A stretch of 64,000 nt of DNA from Propionigenium maris DSM 9537 (GTDB taxonomy: Bacteria; Fusobacteriota; Fusobacteriia; Fusobacteriales; Fusobacteriaceae). The notes under the pieces were generated by a model. It did no database searches. It saw only the letters and a list, made by a program, of their open reading frames with translations, and had not been told where the DNA came from. This document shows, in pieces, positions 34,613 to 43,812 of this stretch (positions are counted from its first letter, which is position 1; each line of letters begins with the position of its first letter). The translations under genes and the position numbers were made by a program. The stretch covers positions 122,822 to 186,821 of the forward strand of contig NZ_BSDY01000001.1 of the NCBI RefSeq assembly GCF_027925155.1, given 5' to 3'.

Positions 34613-35947
34613 ATGAGTAAGGAGAGTAAGTTATCGATAGGAGAGGCATTGCCACTAAGTTTTCAGCATCTGTTAGCAATGTTTGTGGGAACCATCGTAC
34701 CACCCATTCTAATAGCAGGGGCTATAGGGGCATCTATGGAGCAGCGGATAACACTTATCCAGGCAGCGCTTTTCGTATCGGCTATAGCAACCTTCATCCA
34801 GCTGTTTCCACTACCATTATTCGGGAAGTATAAGCTAGGATCGGGTCTTCCTATGATGATGGGAATGAGTTATGTGTTCTTAGGGCTAACTGTGGCAGTA
34901 GCAAAGGACAGGGGGCTGCCAGTGCTGTTTGGAAGCCTTCTGGTGGCATCTATATTCGGAATTCTCATGGGATTCTTTGTGGATAAGATAAAGAAGATAT
35001 TCACTCCGCTTATATCAGGGGTGCTTGTAATCTGTATGGGCATAGGGCTTTACCCATCTGCTGTAAGAAACCTGGCATCTGGAATAAAGCCTGAAAACTA
35101 CGGGGATCCTAAGAATATATTCGTAGGACTTCTGGTGGTATTTGTAATAGCCATATTAAACAAGGTAGGAAAGGGAATGGTAAAAAACGCTGCCATCGTA
35201 ATAGGAATGATAGTGGGATACATTGTGGCTATTCCCCTTGGAATGGTTGATTTTTCTAACATTGGTGCAGCGAGCTGGTTTGCGATACCTAAACCTATGG
35301 CTTACGGACTGGAGTTTGATACAGGGACTATCATCACCTTCACCATAGCCTATGCTATATCTATAATCTCCTTACTCGGATGTGGAACGGTAACAACCTT
35401 TGGTGCATACGGAAGACCTCTTACCGGAGAAGAGATCGCCAACAGTAGTATCGGGATGGGGCTTGGAACTGCAATAGCTTCTATTTTTGGATCGATACCT
35501 ATGGCGGGGCTGACTCAGAATGCATCTATCGTATCTATAAATAAGAAGACGGAGAAGATCATATTCGTGCTGGCATCTCTTATGGTTCTGGTGACAAGTA
35601 TTTCTCCAAAGATAGCTTCATGTCTAATCTCTATACCACCTTCGGTAATAGGGGGAGGAACGCTTGTGATATTTGGAATGATAACCATCTCCGGAATGGG
35701 TCTTCTAAACAGGACCGGAGATGACCAGCATGCAAAGTTTATTGCAGGTATATCCATAGCAATCAGTATAGGAATCACTTATAATCCGACGATGTTTGCA
35801 AAGTTCTCACCGACTATCCAGACACTCATCGGTAAATCATCCCTTATCTCAGGGGTAATCATAGCTCTCATCCTACAGGGAATATTCGGAGCTATCGATA
35901 AGCATAAGGTGGTAAGTCAAGAGGTAGCAGAAGAAGCAGCAAAGTAA
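34613..35947 (+). CDS. Nucleobase:cation symporter (xanthine/urate type)
   Basis: A 444-aa NAT/NCS2 family membrane protein with about 14 hydrophobic segments. Family marks are the FQHLLAMFVG start, the TM3-region LGSGLPMMMGMSYVF, and the substrate-site segment FGSIPMAGLTQNASIVSINKKT. It would import xanthine, urate or uracil with H+. Its place inside the catabolic operon favours the pathway's purine substrate. A second paralogue is at 60.7 kb under riboswitch control. Confidence 0.9.
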   Translation: MSKESKLSIGEALPLSFQHLLAMFVGTIVPPILIAGAIGASMEQRITLIQAALFVSAIATFIQLFPLPLFGKYKLGSGLPMMMGMSYVFLGLTVAVAKDRGLPVLFGSLLVASIFGILMGFFVDKIKKIFTPLISGVLVICMGIGLYPSAVRNLASGIKPENYGDPKNIFVGLLVVFVIAILNKVGKGMVKNAAIVIGMIVGYIVAIPLGMVDFSNIGAASWFAIPKPMAYGLEFDTGTIITFTIAYAISIISLLGCGTVTTFGAYGRPLTGEEIANSSIGMGLGTAIASIFGSIPMAGLTQNASIVSINKKTEKIIFVLASLMVLVTSISPKIASCLISIPPSVIGGGTLVIFGMITISGMGLLNRTGDDQHAKFIAGISIAISIGITYNPTMFAKFSPTIQTLIGKSSLISGVIIALILQGIFGAIDKHKVVSQEVAEEAAK

Positions 35948-35999
35948 AGGGTAAAGGAATTGAAATTATAAATTATAAAATTCAGGGGGAAAAGAAAAA

Positions 36000-37100
36000 A
36001 TGGCAAATATAAAAGTAAACTTCGCAGGACTAGAGTATGAAAATCCGGTAATCGTGGCAGCGGGACCTCCGTCAAAGGACGCTGAAGCTTGTGTGGCAGC
36101 AGTAAATAACGGAGCAGCAGGAGTTGTAGCAAAGACGATATCATCTGTGGCAGCTGATATTCCAAAGCCATGTATGCACGACTTTAAGGGGAAGCACTTC
36201 TTAAATACCGAGCTTTGGTCGGAGGAGTCTCCAGAACACGGGGTGGAAAATGAGTATGCAAGGTGTAAGGCAGCAAATGAACCTCTCATTATTGGACTGG
36301 GATATGTAGAGGAGGATATCAGAAAACTTATTCCTATGGTAGATAAGTTTGCTGATGCCTATGAGATTTCAAGCCACTATGTTGGAAGAGATCTGACACC
36401 TATGCTTAATACCCTTAGAGCAGCAAAGGAGTTATCTGAAAAACCTGTATTTATGAAGGTGTCACCAGGAGTGGAAAATCTTCCTGAGGTGGCAAGAAAA
36501 CTGGAAGAAAATGGTGCAGACGGACTTGTTGCGATTAACTCTGTGGGACCATGCCTATCCATCGATCTTGAGAGCGGAAAACCACACATGGGATCTAAAA
36601 ATGGTTACGGATGGATGTCCGGGGCAGCAATTAAGCCTATTGCAATGAGAGTTGTTTATGAGCTGGCTTCAGCTGTTAACATTCCTGTTTTTGCAGTTGG
36701 AGGAATCACAAAGGGAGAGGATGTAATAGAGTTTGTAATGGCAGGAGCTACAGCAGTACAGGTCTGTACACAGGCTATCATTGAGGGGCCTAAGGCCTTT
36801 GGAAGAATAGTTAAGGAAACGGAAGCATGGCTGGATGCCCACGGATATGAGAGTCTTGAGGATATCAGGGGGATGGCTATTGAAAATCTCAGAGGAAGAA
36901 CGGCACCAAACTATGTGACAAGTGCACCTGTGGTAGCAGCAGAGCAGTGTGTTGGGTGCAACGTCTGTGAAAAGCTATGTCCATATCATGCTATAGAGGT
37001 CAATGAAAACAAGGTGGCAGTGGTAGATGAAAAAACATGTTTTGGATGCGGAGTATGTGTATCTAAGTGTCCTAAGGGAGCAATGACCATCGCAAGATAG
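36000..37100 (+). CDS. PreA-like dihydropyrimidine/dihydroorotate dehydrogenase family protein with ferredoxin domain
   Basis: 366 aa. Residues 1 to about 290 are a class-1 dihydroorotate-dehydrogenase-type FMN barrel (VFMKVSPGV, INSVGPCLSIDL, GGITKGEDVIEFVMAGATAVQV). The C-terminus carries two [4Fe-4S] clusters (Cys317/320/323/327 and Cys347/350/353/357). This is the PreA layout; the usual FAD/NADPH partner PreT is absent. It probably performs a reductive ring step on a xanthine-, uric acid- or pyrimidine-derived intermediate, drawing electrons from ferredoxin or a distant partner. Confidence 0.88.
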   Translation: MANIKVNFAGLEYENPVIVAAGPPSKDAEACVAAVNNGAAGVVAKTISSVAADIPKPCMHDFKGKHFLNTELWSEESPEHGVENEYARCKAANEPLIIGLGYVEEDIRKLIPMVDKFADAYEISSHYVGRDLTPMLNTLRAAKELSEKPVFMKVSPGVENLPEVARKLEENGADGLVAINSVGPCLSIDLESGKPHMGSKNGYGWMSGAAIKPIAMRVVYELASAVNIPVFAVGGITKGEDVIEFVMAGATAVQVCTQAIIEGPKAFGRIVKETEAWLDAHGYESLEDIRGMAIENLRGRTAPNYVTSAPVVAAEQCVGCNVCEKLCPYHAIEVNENKVAVVDEKTCFGCGVCVSKCPKGAMTIAR

Positions 37101-37110
37101 GGGTGAAGAT

Positions 37111-38505
37111 ATGAGATTACTACTGAAAAACGGGGTTATAGTTACAGCTGAGGAAACCTTTAACGGTGATCTGCTAATAGAGGAGGGGCTTATTTCCAGA
37201 GTAGGGGGAAAGATTCAGTCTGAAGCTGACAGGGTAATAGACCTTAAGGGTAAGTATGTTATGCCAGGGGGAGTAGATGTTCACACTCACTTTAATTTAG
37301 ACGTTGGAACTGCAGTGGCCGCAGATGACTTTTATACAGGGAGTGTGGCAGCAGCAGCAGGGGGGACCACTACTATAGTAGATCACATGGGCTTTGGTCC
37401 AAGAGGGTGTTCCCTGCACCACCAGCTGGATAAATATATGGAGGATGCCGGAAGAGATGCAGTAATAGATTATGGTTTTCACGGAGTTATCCAGCATATT
37501 AATGACGGGATACTTGATGAGATGAGGTCTATGGTAGAGGATGGAGTATCCTCCTTTAAAGGGTATATGACCTATGATTATAAGCTTCAGGACCATGAGA
37601 TGAAGGCTGTAATGGAGAGGCTGGGGTCTCTTGGAGCAATAACTACAGTTCATGCAGAAACCCACGAGGAGATCCATGAGCTGAGAGCCAGATATGTGGC
37701 TGAGGGGAAGACTCAGCCTATCTATCACGCAAAGTCAAGGCCTGTTAAGACCGAGGTAGAGGCTATAGAGAGGATGATAGAGATCTCAAGGAAAGCAGGG
37801 GATGCACCCCTTTATGTGGTTCACCTTTCATCTGGAGACGGCCTAGATACAATAAGAAGGGCCAGAAAGGCAGGAAGAAATATCTATGCTGAAACCTGTC
37901 CCCAGTACCTCTTCTTGGATGAAAGCAGGTATATGGAGGAGGATGGTAACGGTCTGAAGTATGTTATGAGTCCTCCCCTGAGGGAGAGAGGTAACAATGA
38001 GAGACTGTGGAAGGGGATCGCCGACGGCACCATTCAGACTGTAGCCACAGATCACTGTCCCTTTGATCTTAAGCTCAAAAAGGAGATGGGGGAAAAGGAC
38101 TTTACAAGGTGTCCCAATGGAGCACCGGGAGTAGAGGCAAGAATAGCTCTCATGTACTCAGAGGGAGTAGAGAAGGGCAGGATAGGTATCAACAGGTTTG
38201 TAGATGTGGTCAGCACTGCACCTGCTAAGCTATTTGGATTATATCCGGGAAAGGGGAGTATATCTGTGGGGGCAGATGCTGACCTTATGGTGATAGATTC
38301 TGAAAGAGAGGTAACTATAAGTCACAAAAACCTCCATGAAAATGTAGATTACACTCCCTATGAAGGGATGAAGGTCAAAGGATATCCTGTAATGACCATC
38401 TCCAGGGGAGAGGTAATCGTAGAAGAGGGAGTCTTCACGGGTCAAAGGGGACGGGGAAGGTTCCTTAAGAGAAAACCTGTCTTTAAACAGATAAAAGGGG
38501 GCTAA
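37111..38505 (+). CDS. hyuA: Hydantoinase / dihydropyrimidinase
   Basis: 464 aa, cyclic amidohydrolase. Metal motif GGVDVHTHFNL; the carbamylated Lys in SSFKGYMTYDYKL; His ligands in TVHAETHEEI and VVHLSSGDG; Asp in VATDHCPFDLK. It hydrolyses a cyclic amide (hydantoin, dihydropyrimidine or related ureide). E. coli has the same gene type (hyuA/ygeZ) in its cluster. GGGGTGAAGAT ribosome site; it ends one base before the next ATG. Confidence 0.93.
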   Translation: MRLLLKNGVIVTAEETFNGDLLIEEGLISRVGGKIQSEADRVIDLKGKYVMPGGVDVHTHFNLDVGTAVAADDFYTGSVAAAAGGTTTIVDHMGFGPRGCSLHHQLDKYMEDAGRDAVIDYGFHGVIQHINDGILDEMRSMVEDGVSSFKGYMTYDYKLQDHEMKAVMERLGSLGAITTVHAETHEEIHELRARYVAEGKTQPIYHAKSRPVKTEVEAIERMIEISRKAGDAPLYVVHLSSGDGLDTIRRARKAGRNIYAETCPQYLFLDESRYMEEDGNGLKYVMSPPLRERGNNERLWKGIADGTIQTVATDHCPFDLKLKKEMGEKDFTRCPNGAPGVEARIALMYSEGVEKGRIGINRFVDVVSTAPAKLFGLYPGKGSISVGADADLMVIDSEREVTISHKNLHENVDYTPYEGMKVKGYPVMTISRGEVIVEEGVFTGQRGRGRFLKRKPVFKQIKGG

Positions 38506-38506
38506 A

Positions 38507-41062
38507 ATGTATAGGATAGAGATAAACGGAAGTATCGTAGAAGCTGATAAAAGCAAGAATCTGCTGGAATACCTGAGGGATGATCTGGATCTTACCTCTG
38601 CAAAGAACGGATGCAGAGAGGGGGCATGCGGGACATGTATGGTCCTTGTAGACGGAAGGGCTGTTAAGGCCTGTGTCCTTAAGACAGATAAGGTGGATGG
38701 AAAGAAGGTAACAACCCTGGAAGGGCTTTCTGAAAGGGAGAGAGATGTATTTGCATATGCCTTTACTGAAACTGGAGCAGTTCAGTGCGGGTTCTGTATT
38801 CCGGGGATGGTTATGAGTGCTAAGGGGCTTTTTCTGAAAACCCTGGAACTTACCAAGGAGGAGGTAAAGAAAGCACTTGTGGGAAATATCTGCAGGTGTA
38901 CAGGTTATGTGAAGATAGAGGAAGCCATTATGATGTCTGCTGAAATCCTGAGAAGGGAAAGAGAGATCCCAAAGAGGGAGTGCAAGGGAATGGTAGGAGC
39001 CCATGTACACAGAGTGGACGGACCGGAGAAAGCCATTGGAGAGGGAAAGTACGCTGAAGATATTAAGATAGAGGGGATGTACTATGGAGGAGCTGTGAGA
39101 TCAGCTTACCCGAGAGCAAGAGTAGTTTCTATAGATACAAAGGAAGCAGAAGCCCTTGAGGGAGTACTGGGAGTACTAACAGCTGAAGATATCCCGGGGT
39201 TAAACAATATCGGGCACCTGTCCTTTATCTCAGACTGGGATACACTGATTCCTGTAGGTGGAGTTACAAGGTACAGGGGAGATGCAGTGGCTCTTGTAGC
39301 AGCTAAGGATAAGGAAGTATTAGAGGCAGCTAAGAAATTAGTTAAGGTAGAGTATGAGGAGCTGATACCTATACTTACAGTGAAGGAAGCAATGGCAGAG
39401 GGAGCACCAAAGATCCATGAAAAGGGAAACCTGCTCTTCCACCAGACCCTTGAAAGGGGAGATGTGGACAGGGCTATAGCTGAGTCTAAGTATGTAGTAA
39501 CAAACACCTACAGAACTCCGGCAACGGAGCATGCCTACTTAGAGCCGGAAAGTGCCACTGCTGTACCAACTGAAGATGGAGTCCAGCTTTACACCTCTTC
39601 TCAGTCGGTATACGATGAACAAAGGGAAGTAAGCAGGCTCCTTGGTCTTGAGCCTGAGAAGGTAAGGGTAAGCTCAGCTCTTGTAGGGGGGGGATTTGGA
39701 GGAAAGGAGGATATGTCGGTACAGCACCACGCCGGACTGCTGGCATATGTCCTGAAAAAACCTGTACAGGTAACCCTTTCCAGGCAGGAGAGTATCTATG
39801 TGAGTACCAAGAGGCATGCAATGGAGATAGAGATGACCACAGCCTGCGATGAAGACGGTAAGCTTACAGCAATGAAAGCTACCCTGCTATCAGATACTGG
39901 AGCTTATTCATCCCTTGGAGGACCTGTACTTCAGAGGGCCTGTACCCACGCAGCAGGGCCATACAACTATCACAACATTCAGGTAGACGGAAAGGCCTAC
40001 TACACAAATAACTCACCAGGAGGAGCCTTTAGAGGTTTTGGTGTTACCCAGTCAGCCTTTGCCACTGAATCAAATATAAACCAACTGGCGGAGATGGTTG
40101 GTATAAGTGCCTGGGAGATAAGGCACAGGAATGCAATCAGGCCGGGAGAGGTACTGCCAAACGGTCAGGTAGCAGATGAGGGAACAGGACTTGTGGAAAC
40201 CCTTGAAGCAGTTAAGGAGGAGTTTGAAAATAATAGGTATGCAGGAATATCCTGTGCATTTAAAAATGCAGGAATAGGGGTGGGACTTCCGGACATAGGT
40301 AAGTGCAGACTTACTGTGATCGACGGGAAGGTACATCTAAGAACATCAGCAGCGTGCATAGGCCAGGGAGTTGGGACAGTAAACCTACAGGTGCTGTGTC
40401 AGACGACAGGAATAGATCCTGTGGATGTGGTTGTAGAGGCACCAGATACCCATGTAACTCCAAATACAGGAACAACAACGGCATCAAGGCAGACAGTATT
40501 TACAGGAGAGGCAGTAAGGGTGGCATCCCTTGAACTGAAAAGAGCCCTGGAAGGAAGGAGCCTGCCTCAGTTAAATGGCTTTGACTACACCGGGGAGTAC
40601 TCAGGTGTTACTGACAAAATGGGATCTGAGAAGGAAAATCCAAAGAGTCATATAGCCTACGGGTATGCAACACAGCTTGTGGTCCTGGATGAAAAGGGGA
40701 AACTGGAGAAGGTAGTGGCAGCTCACGATGTGGGAAGAGCAATAAATCCAAAATCTGTAGAGGGACAGATAGAGGGAGGAGTTGTAATGGGACTAGGATA
40801 TGCCCTTACAGAGGTAATGCCCTTTGAAAACGGTATGCCACAGGTGAAGTTTGGAACATTAGGACTTCTGAGAGCTACTCAGGTACCTGAGATAAAGCCT
40901 GTAATAGTAGAGAAAAATACAGAAGACCTTGCATATGGAGCCAAGGGTGTGGGAGAGATAGTTGTTATTCCAACAGCACCGGCAGTACAGGGAGCTTACT
41001 ATAGATTTGACGGAGAGTTCAGAACAGAACTCCCATTAAAAAATACAGCCTATAAAAAATAA
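38507..41062 (+). CDS. Selenium-dependent xanthine dehydrogenase (fused Fe-S and Mo domains)
   Basis: An 851-aa single chain. Residues 1 to about 150 bind two [2Fe-2S] clusters (Cys36/41/44/56 and Cys94/97/129/131). The rest is the molybdopterin domain, with [31 protein letters not shown] and the catalytic Glu at about 817 (GAKGVGEIV). The length and fusion match the Se-dependent xanthine dehydrogenase family, as in E. coli XdhD but shorter. There is no FAD domain, so the electron acceptor must be another protein, possibly the PreA-like ferredoxin protein just upstream. Selenium would be a labile ligand on Mo; no in-frame UGA is involved. Confidence 0.93.
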   Translation: MYRIEINGSIVEADKSKNLLEYLRDDLDLTSAKNGCREGACGTCMVLVDGRAVKACVLKTDKVDGKKVTTLEGLSERERDVFAYAFTETGAVQCGFCIPGMVMSAKGLFLKTLELTKEEVKKALVGNICRCTGYVKIEEAIMMSAEILRREREIPKRECKGMVGAHVHRVDGPEKAIGEGKYAEDIKIEGMYYGGAVRSAYPRARVVSIDTKEAEALEGVLGVLTAEDIPGLNNIGHLSFISDWDTLIPVGGVTRYRGDAVALVAAKDKEVLEAAKKLVKVEYEELIPILTVKEAMAEGAPKIHEKGNLLFHQTLERGDVDRAIAESKYVVTNTYRTPATEHAYLEPESATAVPTEDGVQLYTSSQSVYDEQREVSRLLGLEPEKVRVSSALVGGGFGGKEDMSVQHHAGLLAYVLKKPVQVTLSRQESIYVSTKRHAMEIEMTTACDEDGKLTAMKATLLSDTGAYSSLGGPVLQRACTHAAGPYNYHNIQVDGKAYYTNNSPGGAFRGFGVTQSAFATESNINQLAEMVGISAWEIRHRNAIRPGEVLPNGQVADEGTGLVETLEAVKEEFENNRYAGISCAFKNAGIGVGLPDIGKCRLTVIDGKVHLRTSAACIGQGVGTVNLQVLCQTTGIDPVDVVVEAPDTHVTPNTGTTTASRQTVFTGEAVRVASLELKRALEGRSLPQLNGFDYTGEYSGVTDKMGSEKENPKSHIAYGYATQLVVLDEKGKLEKVVAAHDVGRAINPKSVEGQIEGGVVMGLGYALTEVMPFENGMPQVKFGTLGLLRATQVPEIKPVIVEKNTEDLAYGAKGVGEIVVIPTAPAVQGAYYRFDGEFRTELPLKNTAYKK

Positions 41063-41084
41063 GGATAGACAGAGGAGAGAAAAG

Positions 41085-41468
41085 ATGAAAAAAGCAATAT
41101 TTACTGAGAATGCACCAGCAGCAGTGGGACCATACTCCCAGGCAATGAGAGCGGGGGATATGTTATTTGTTTCAGGGCAGATTCCATATGTACCATCGAC
41201 AATGAAGCTTGTATCTGAAGACATCAAGGAGCAGACAAGACAGTCGTTGGAAAATGTTAAGGCAATATTAGAGGAAGCAGGGGCTTCATTAAATGATGTT
41301 GTTAAAGCAGGGGTATTCATAAAGGATATGAATGAGTTTGGAGCGATCAATGAGGTGTACTCAGAGTATTTTTCAGAGAATAAACCGGCAAGGGCATGTG
41401 TAGAAGTGGCAAGACTTCCATTGGATGTAAGAGTGGAGATCGAGGTAATAGCCTACCTGGGTAAATAA
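41085..41468 (+). CDS. ridA: RidA/YjgF family enamine/imine deaminase
   Basis: 127 aa, full-length RidA, with [30 protein letters not shown] and the conserved [18 protein letters not shown] with the catalytic Arg. It hydrolyses 2-aminoacrylate and similar enamines. As the last gene of an operon starting with diaminopropionate lyase, it most likely protects PLP enzymes from that enzyme's reactive intermediate. Ribosome site GGAGAGAAAAG. Confidence 0.93.
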   Translation: MKKAIFTENAPAAVGPYSQAMRAGDMLFVSGQIPYVPSTMKLVSEDIKEQTRQSLENVKAILEEAGASLNDVVKAGVFIKDMNEFGAINEVYSEYFSENKPARACVEVARLPLDVRVEIEVIAYLGK

Positions 41469-41540
41469 TTTTTTTAACAAATTCCAGTTATTTCTGGTTA
41501 TTGTTACTTTTATCAAACTTTAATTTACGCTTATAATTTA

Positions 41541-41562
41541 GGGTGTTTCATATGGAACACCC
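41541..41562 (+). other. Near-perfect palindromic hairpin after ridA
   Basis: GGGTGTTTCAT/ATGGAACACCC, 11 bp each arm with one G-U pair. No T-run follows, so it may be a 3'-end stabiliser or operator and not a terminator. Confidence 0.5.
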
Positions 41563-41593
41563 TACAAAAATATTGATATATGGAAATGGTAGG

Positions 41594-41635
41594 AGGGTGG
41601 GGATAATAATTATTATCTCCATCCTTGTATTTTTT
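41594..41635 (+). terminator. Intrinsic terminator of the dpaL-ridA operon
   Basis: A long palindromic stem centred on GATAATAATTATTATC (41602-41617), extended to AGGGTGG/CCATCCTT, followed by TGTATTTTTT. Confidence 0.75.
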
Positions 41636-41657
41636 CTCCCCTATTCAAAAATGAAAA

Positions 41658-41686
41658 TTTACAAACAGCCCGGATTTGTTTAGAAT
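41658..41686 (+). promoter_or_regulatory. Sigma-70-type promoter of rpoN
   Basis: -35 TTTACA (41658-41663) and -10 TAGAAT (41681-41686) with a 17-base spacer, 17 bases before the rpoN start codon. Confidence 0.72.
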
Positions 41687-41702
41687 ATAGAGGGGGTAGT
41701 TT

Positions 41703-42974
41703 ATGGGATTAGGATTTGACATATCGATAGATGTATCACAGCGGCTGATACTCACACAGAGGATGAAACTCTCGCTGAAGGTACTGCAGATGACCAATGG
41801 AGAATTGGCTGAACTCCTTAAAAGGGAGGAGAGGGAAAATATCTTTATCAGAGTGGAGAGGGGTACAGGAACCCCTAAGGGGAAAAGTTACTCAGATGAA
41901 GAATATGATCCCTATCAAGGATGTAGAGATGAGGGGCCTGACTTCTATGATTATCTCTATGAGCAGGTGGGGGAGCTTGATATAACTCCCCATATGAGAA
42001 GAATATGTGAGTATATTATAGACAATGTAGATTCCAGGGGGTATCTGAGCCACTGGGTGAGGCACCCCTTTATTCAGATGGAATTTGACAGGGGCCTTGA
42101 AATTGTAAGGAGCCTTGAACCTTCAGGAGTAGGGGCAGATAACCTGAAGGAATGCCTCCTGCAGCAGCTTGACGGGGAGGAGGTCTATGAAAGGACCCTT
42201 GTGGAGGATTATCTGGAGGAGCTTGCCTATGGAAGCCCCGGAGAGATAGCCAGGCAAATGGGTATCTCCATAAAAAAACTTGAAGAAGCTGCTGCCAGAG
42301 TAAGGGGGTTAAACCCTATTCCTTCAAGGGGATACCGTGTGAAAAGAGGCGAAAGGGGGATAACTCCAGATGCCTATATAAAGGTAGAGGGGGATAGGAT
42401 AGAGGTAGAGATAAATGAAGATGCCACCCCTAAGGTGCTTATGGAGGAAGCTGAGAGGGTATCAGATGATCCTCGTTATGGAAGATATATTAAAAAGTGC
42501 AGGGAGAGAGCTCAGGCAATAATAGAGTGTATAGAAAAAAGAAGAGAGACCTTTGAACGGGTAGTGAGGGAAGTTGCTGATTTCCAGAGGAATTATTTCT
42601 TAGGGGGAAGGTTAAAGCCCCTTACCATGGCTGAAGTAGCCTATAACTTAGAGCTGCACCCATCTACAGTGTCAAGAGCTGTAAAGGAGAGGTATATAGG
42701 AATAGAGGGGAGTACCATTGGAGTAAAGGAGCTCTTTGCTAAAAGATTTTCACCTAAGGGGGAAGAAAGATTAGGTGGAGGGGCTACAAGGTCGGAGATA
42801 AAGGAAAAGCTTCAGGAGATAATAGCAAAGGAAAACAGGGATAAACCCTATTCAGATGAGAAGCTGGTAGGAGTGATGGGAGAGGCTGGAGTGAAGATCT
42901 CCAGAAGAACCATAACCAAATACAGGGAGGAGATGGAGATACCACCCTCTACAAAACGAAGGATAAGGAAGTGA
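41703..42974 (+). CDS. rpoN: RNA polymerase sigma-54 factor
   Basis: 423 aa, somewhat shorter than the roughly 480 of E. coli RpoN, mainly through a short acidic linker. Region I is Gln/Leu-rich (SQRLILTQRMKLSLKVLQM). The core-binding region is in the middle, followed by the HTH (MAEVAYNLELHPSTVSRAVK). The RpoN box is SRRTITKYRE at about 400-409, which recognises the -24 element. Its own promoter looks sigma-70-like, so it is probably not autoregulated. It sits between the purine operon and Mo-cofactor genes, in a cluster with two matching -24/-12 promoters and an activator gene. Confidence 0.95.
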   Translation: MGLGFDISIDVSQRLILTQRMKLSLKVLQMTNGELAELLKREERENIFIRVERGTGTPKGKSYSDEEYDPYQGCRDEGPDFYDYLYEQVGELDITPHMRRICEYIIDNVDSRGYLSHWVRHPFIQMEFDRGLEIVRSLEPSGVGADNLKECLLQQLDGEEVYERTLVEDYLEELAYGSPGEIARQMGISIKKLEEAAARVRGLNPIPSRGYRVKRGERGITPDAYIKVEGDRIEVEINEDATPKVLMEEAERVSDDPRYGRYIKKCRERAQAIIECIEKRRETFERVVREVADFQRNYFLGGRLKPLTMAEVAYNLELHPSTVSRAVKERYIGIEGSTIGVKELFAKRFSPKGEERLGGGATRSEIKEKLQEIIAKENRDKPYSDEKLVGVMGEAGVKISRRTITKYREEMEIPPSTKRRIRK

Positions 42975-42978
42975 TTAG

Positions 42979-43788
42979 ATGGAAGGGAAGTTAATGAAGG
43001 AGCTGGCCCAGAATATAGAGGAGGGGAGAAGAGTGGCCCTTGTTACCCTGGTAGAGGTATCGGGATCCAGTCCCGGCAAGGCGGGAGATATGATGACCGT
43101 CCTTGAATGCGGAGAGATAATGGGGACTGTAGGTGGAGGAAACCTGGAGTATCAGCTTATCTGTGAAGCAAAAAAAGCCATGGATGAAAACAGGAACATG
43201 GAGATAGAGTATGATCTGGGGCCAAACGGAACCCTTAAGATGGAGTGCGGAGGGAAGGTCAGAGCATATATAAAGGTTTTTAAGGAGAGGGAGAAGCTTG
43301 TTGTTGTAGGTGGAGGACACCTTGGACTAGAGCTCTATACCCTGGGAAAGTTTCTAAATATGCATGTGGCAGTTTTAGATGACAGGGAGGAGTATGCAAA
43401 CTCTGAAAGATTCCCCCTGGCAGATGAGATAATACATGGAAATATAGGAGAAAACCTAAAAAAATATAGGTTAAACAGGTCCTCCTATGTTGTTGTAGTG
43501 ACTAAGGGCCACGCCGGAGACAGGGAAGCAATAGAGGCTGTGGCAGGGAGAGAGATAGCCTACCTGGGAATGATAGGAAGCAGCAGAAAGATAAGAAAGA
43601 GCTATGATATCCTCATGGAGAAGGGGGTTCAGAGGGAGGAGCTTGATAGGGTATATGCTCCTGTTGGTCTTGATATATCTACAGGGGAACCCAAGGAGAT
43701 AGCCCTTGGAATAATGGCAGAGATTCTCAAGGTGAAAAATGAGGGAAGCGGTAAGCACATGAGGGAGATAAAGGGAATAGAGGCATAA
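42979..43788 (+). CDS. XdhC/CoxI family Mo-hydroxylase maturation protein
   Basis: 269 aa. The N-terminal XdhC domain (VTLVEVSGSSPGKAGDMM, GTVGGGNLEY) is followed by a Rossmann fold (VVVGGGHLGLELYTLG) and the conserved YLGMIGSSRKI. XdhC proteins bind molybdenum cofactor, promote its sulfuration (here perhaps selenation) and insert it into xanthine dehydrogenase. It starts four bases after rpoN; a second Met at 42994 has a better ribosome site (GGAAGGGAAG) and may be the real start. Confidence 0.9.
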   Translation: MEGKLMKELAQNIEEGRRVALVTLVEVSGSSPGKAGDMMTVLECGEIMGTVGGGNLEYQLICEAKKAMDENRNMEIEYDLGPNGTLKMECGGKVRAYIKVFKEREKLVVVGGGHLGLELYTLGKFLNMHVAVLDDREEYANSERFPLADEIIHGNIGENLKKYRLNRSSYVVVVTKGHAGDREAIEAVAGREIAYLGMIGSSRKIRKSYDILMEKGVQREELDRVYAPVGLDISTGEPKEIALGIMAEILKVKNEGSGKHMREIKGIEA

Positions 43789-43812
43789 AAAAATACCATT
43801 AGGAGCGTAATA

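Noticed and set aside
38507-41062. Selenocysteine in the Se-dependent xanthine dehydrogenase
   Set aside because: The coding frame has no internal TGA; selenium in this family is a cofactor ligand and not an amino acid.
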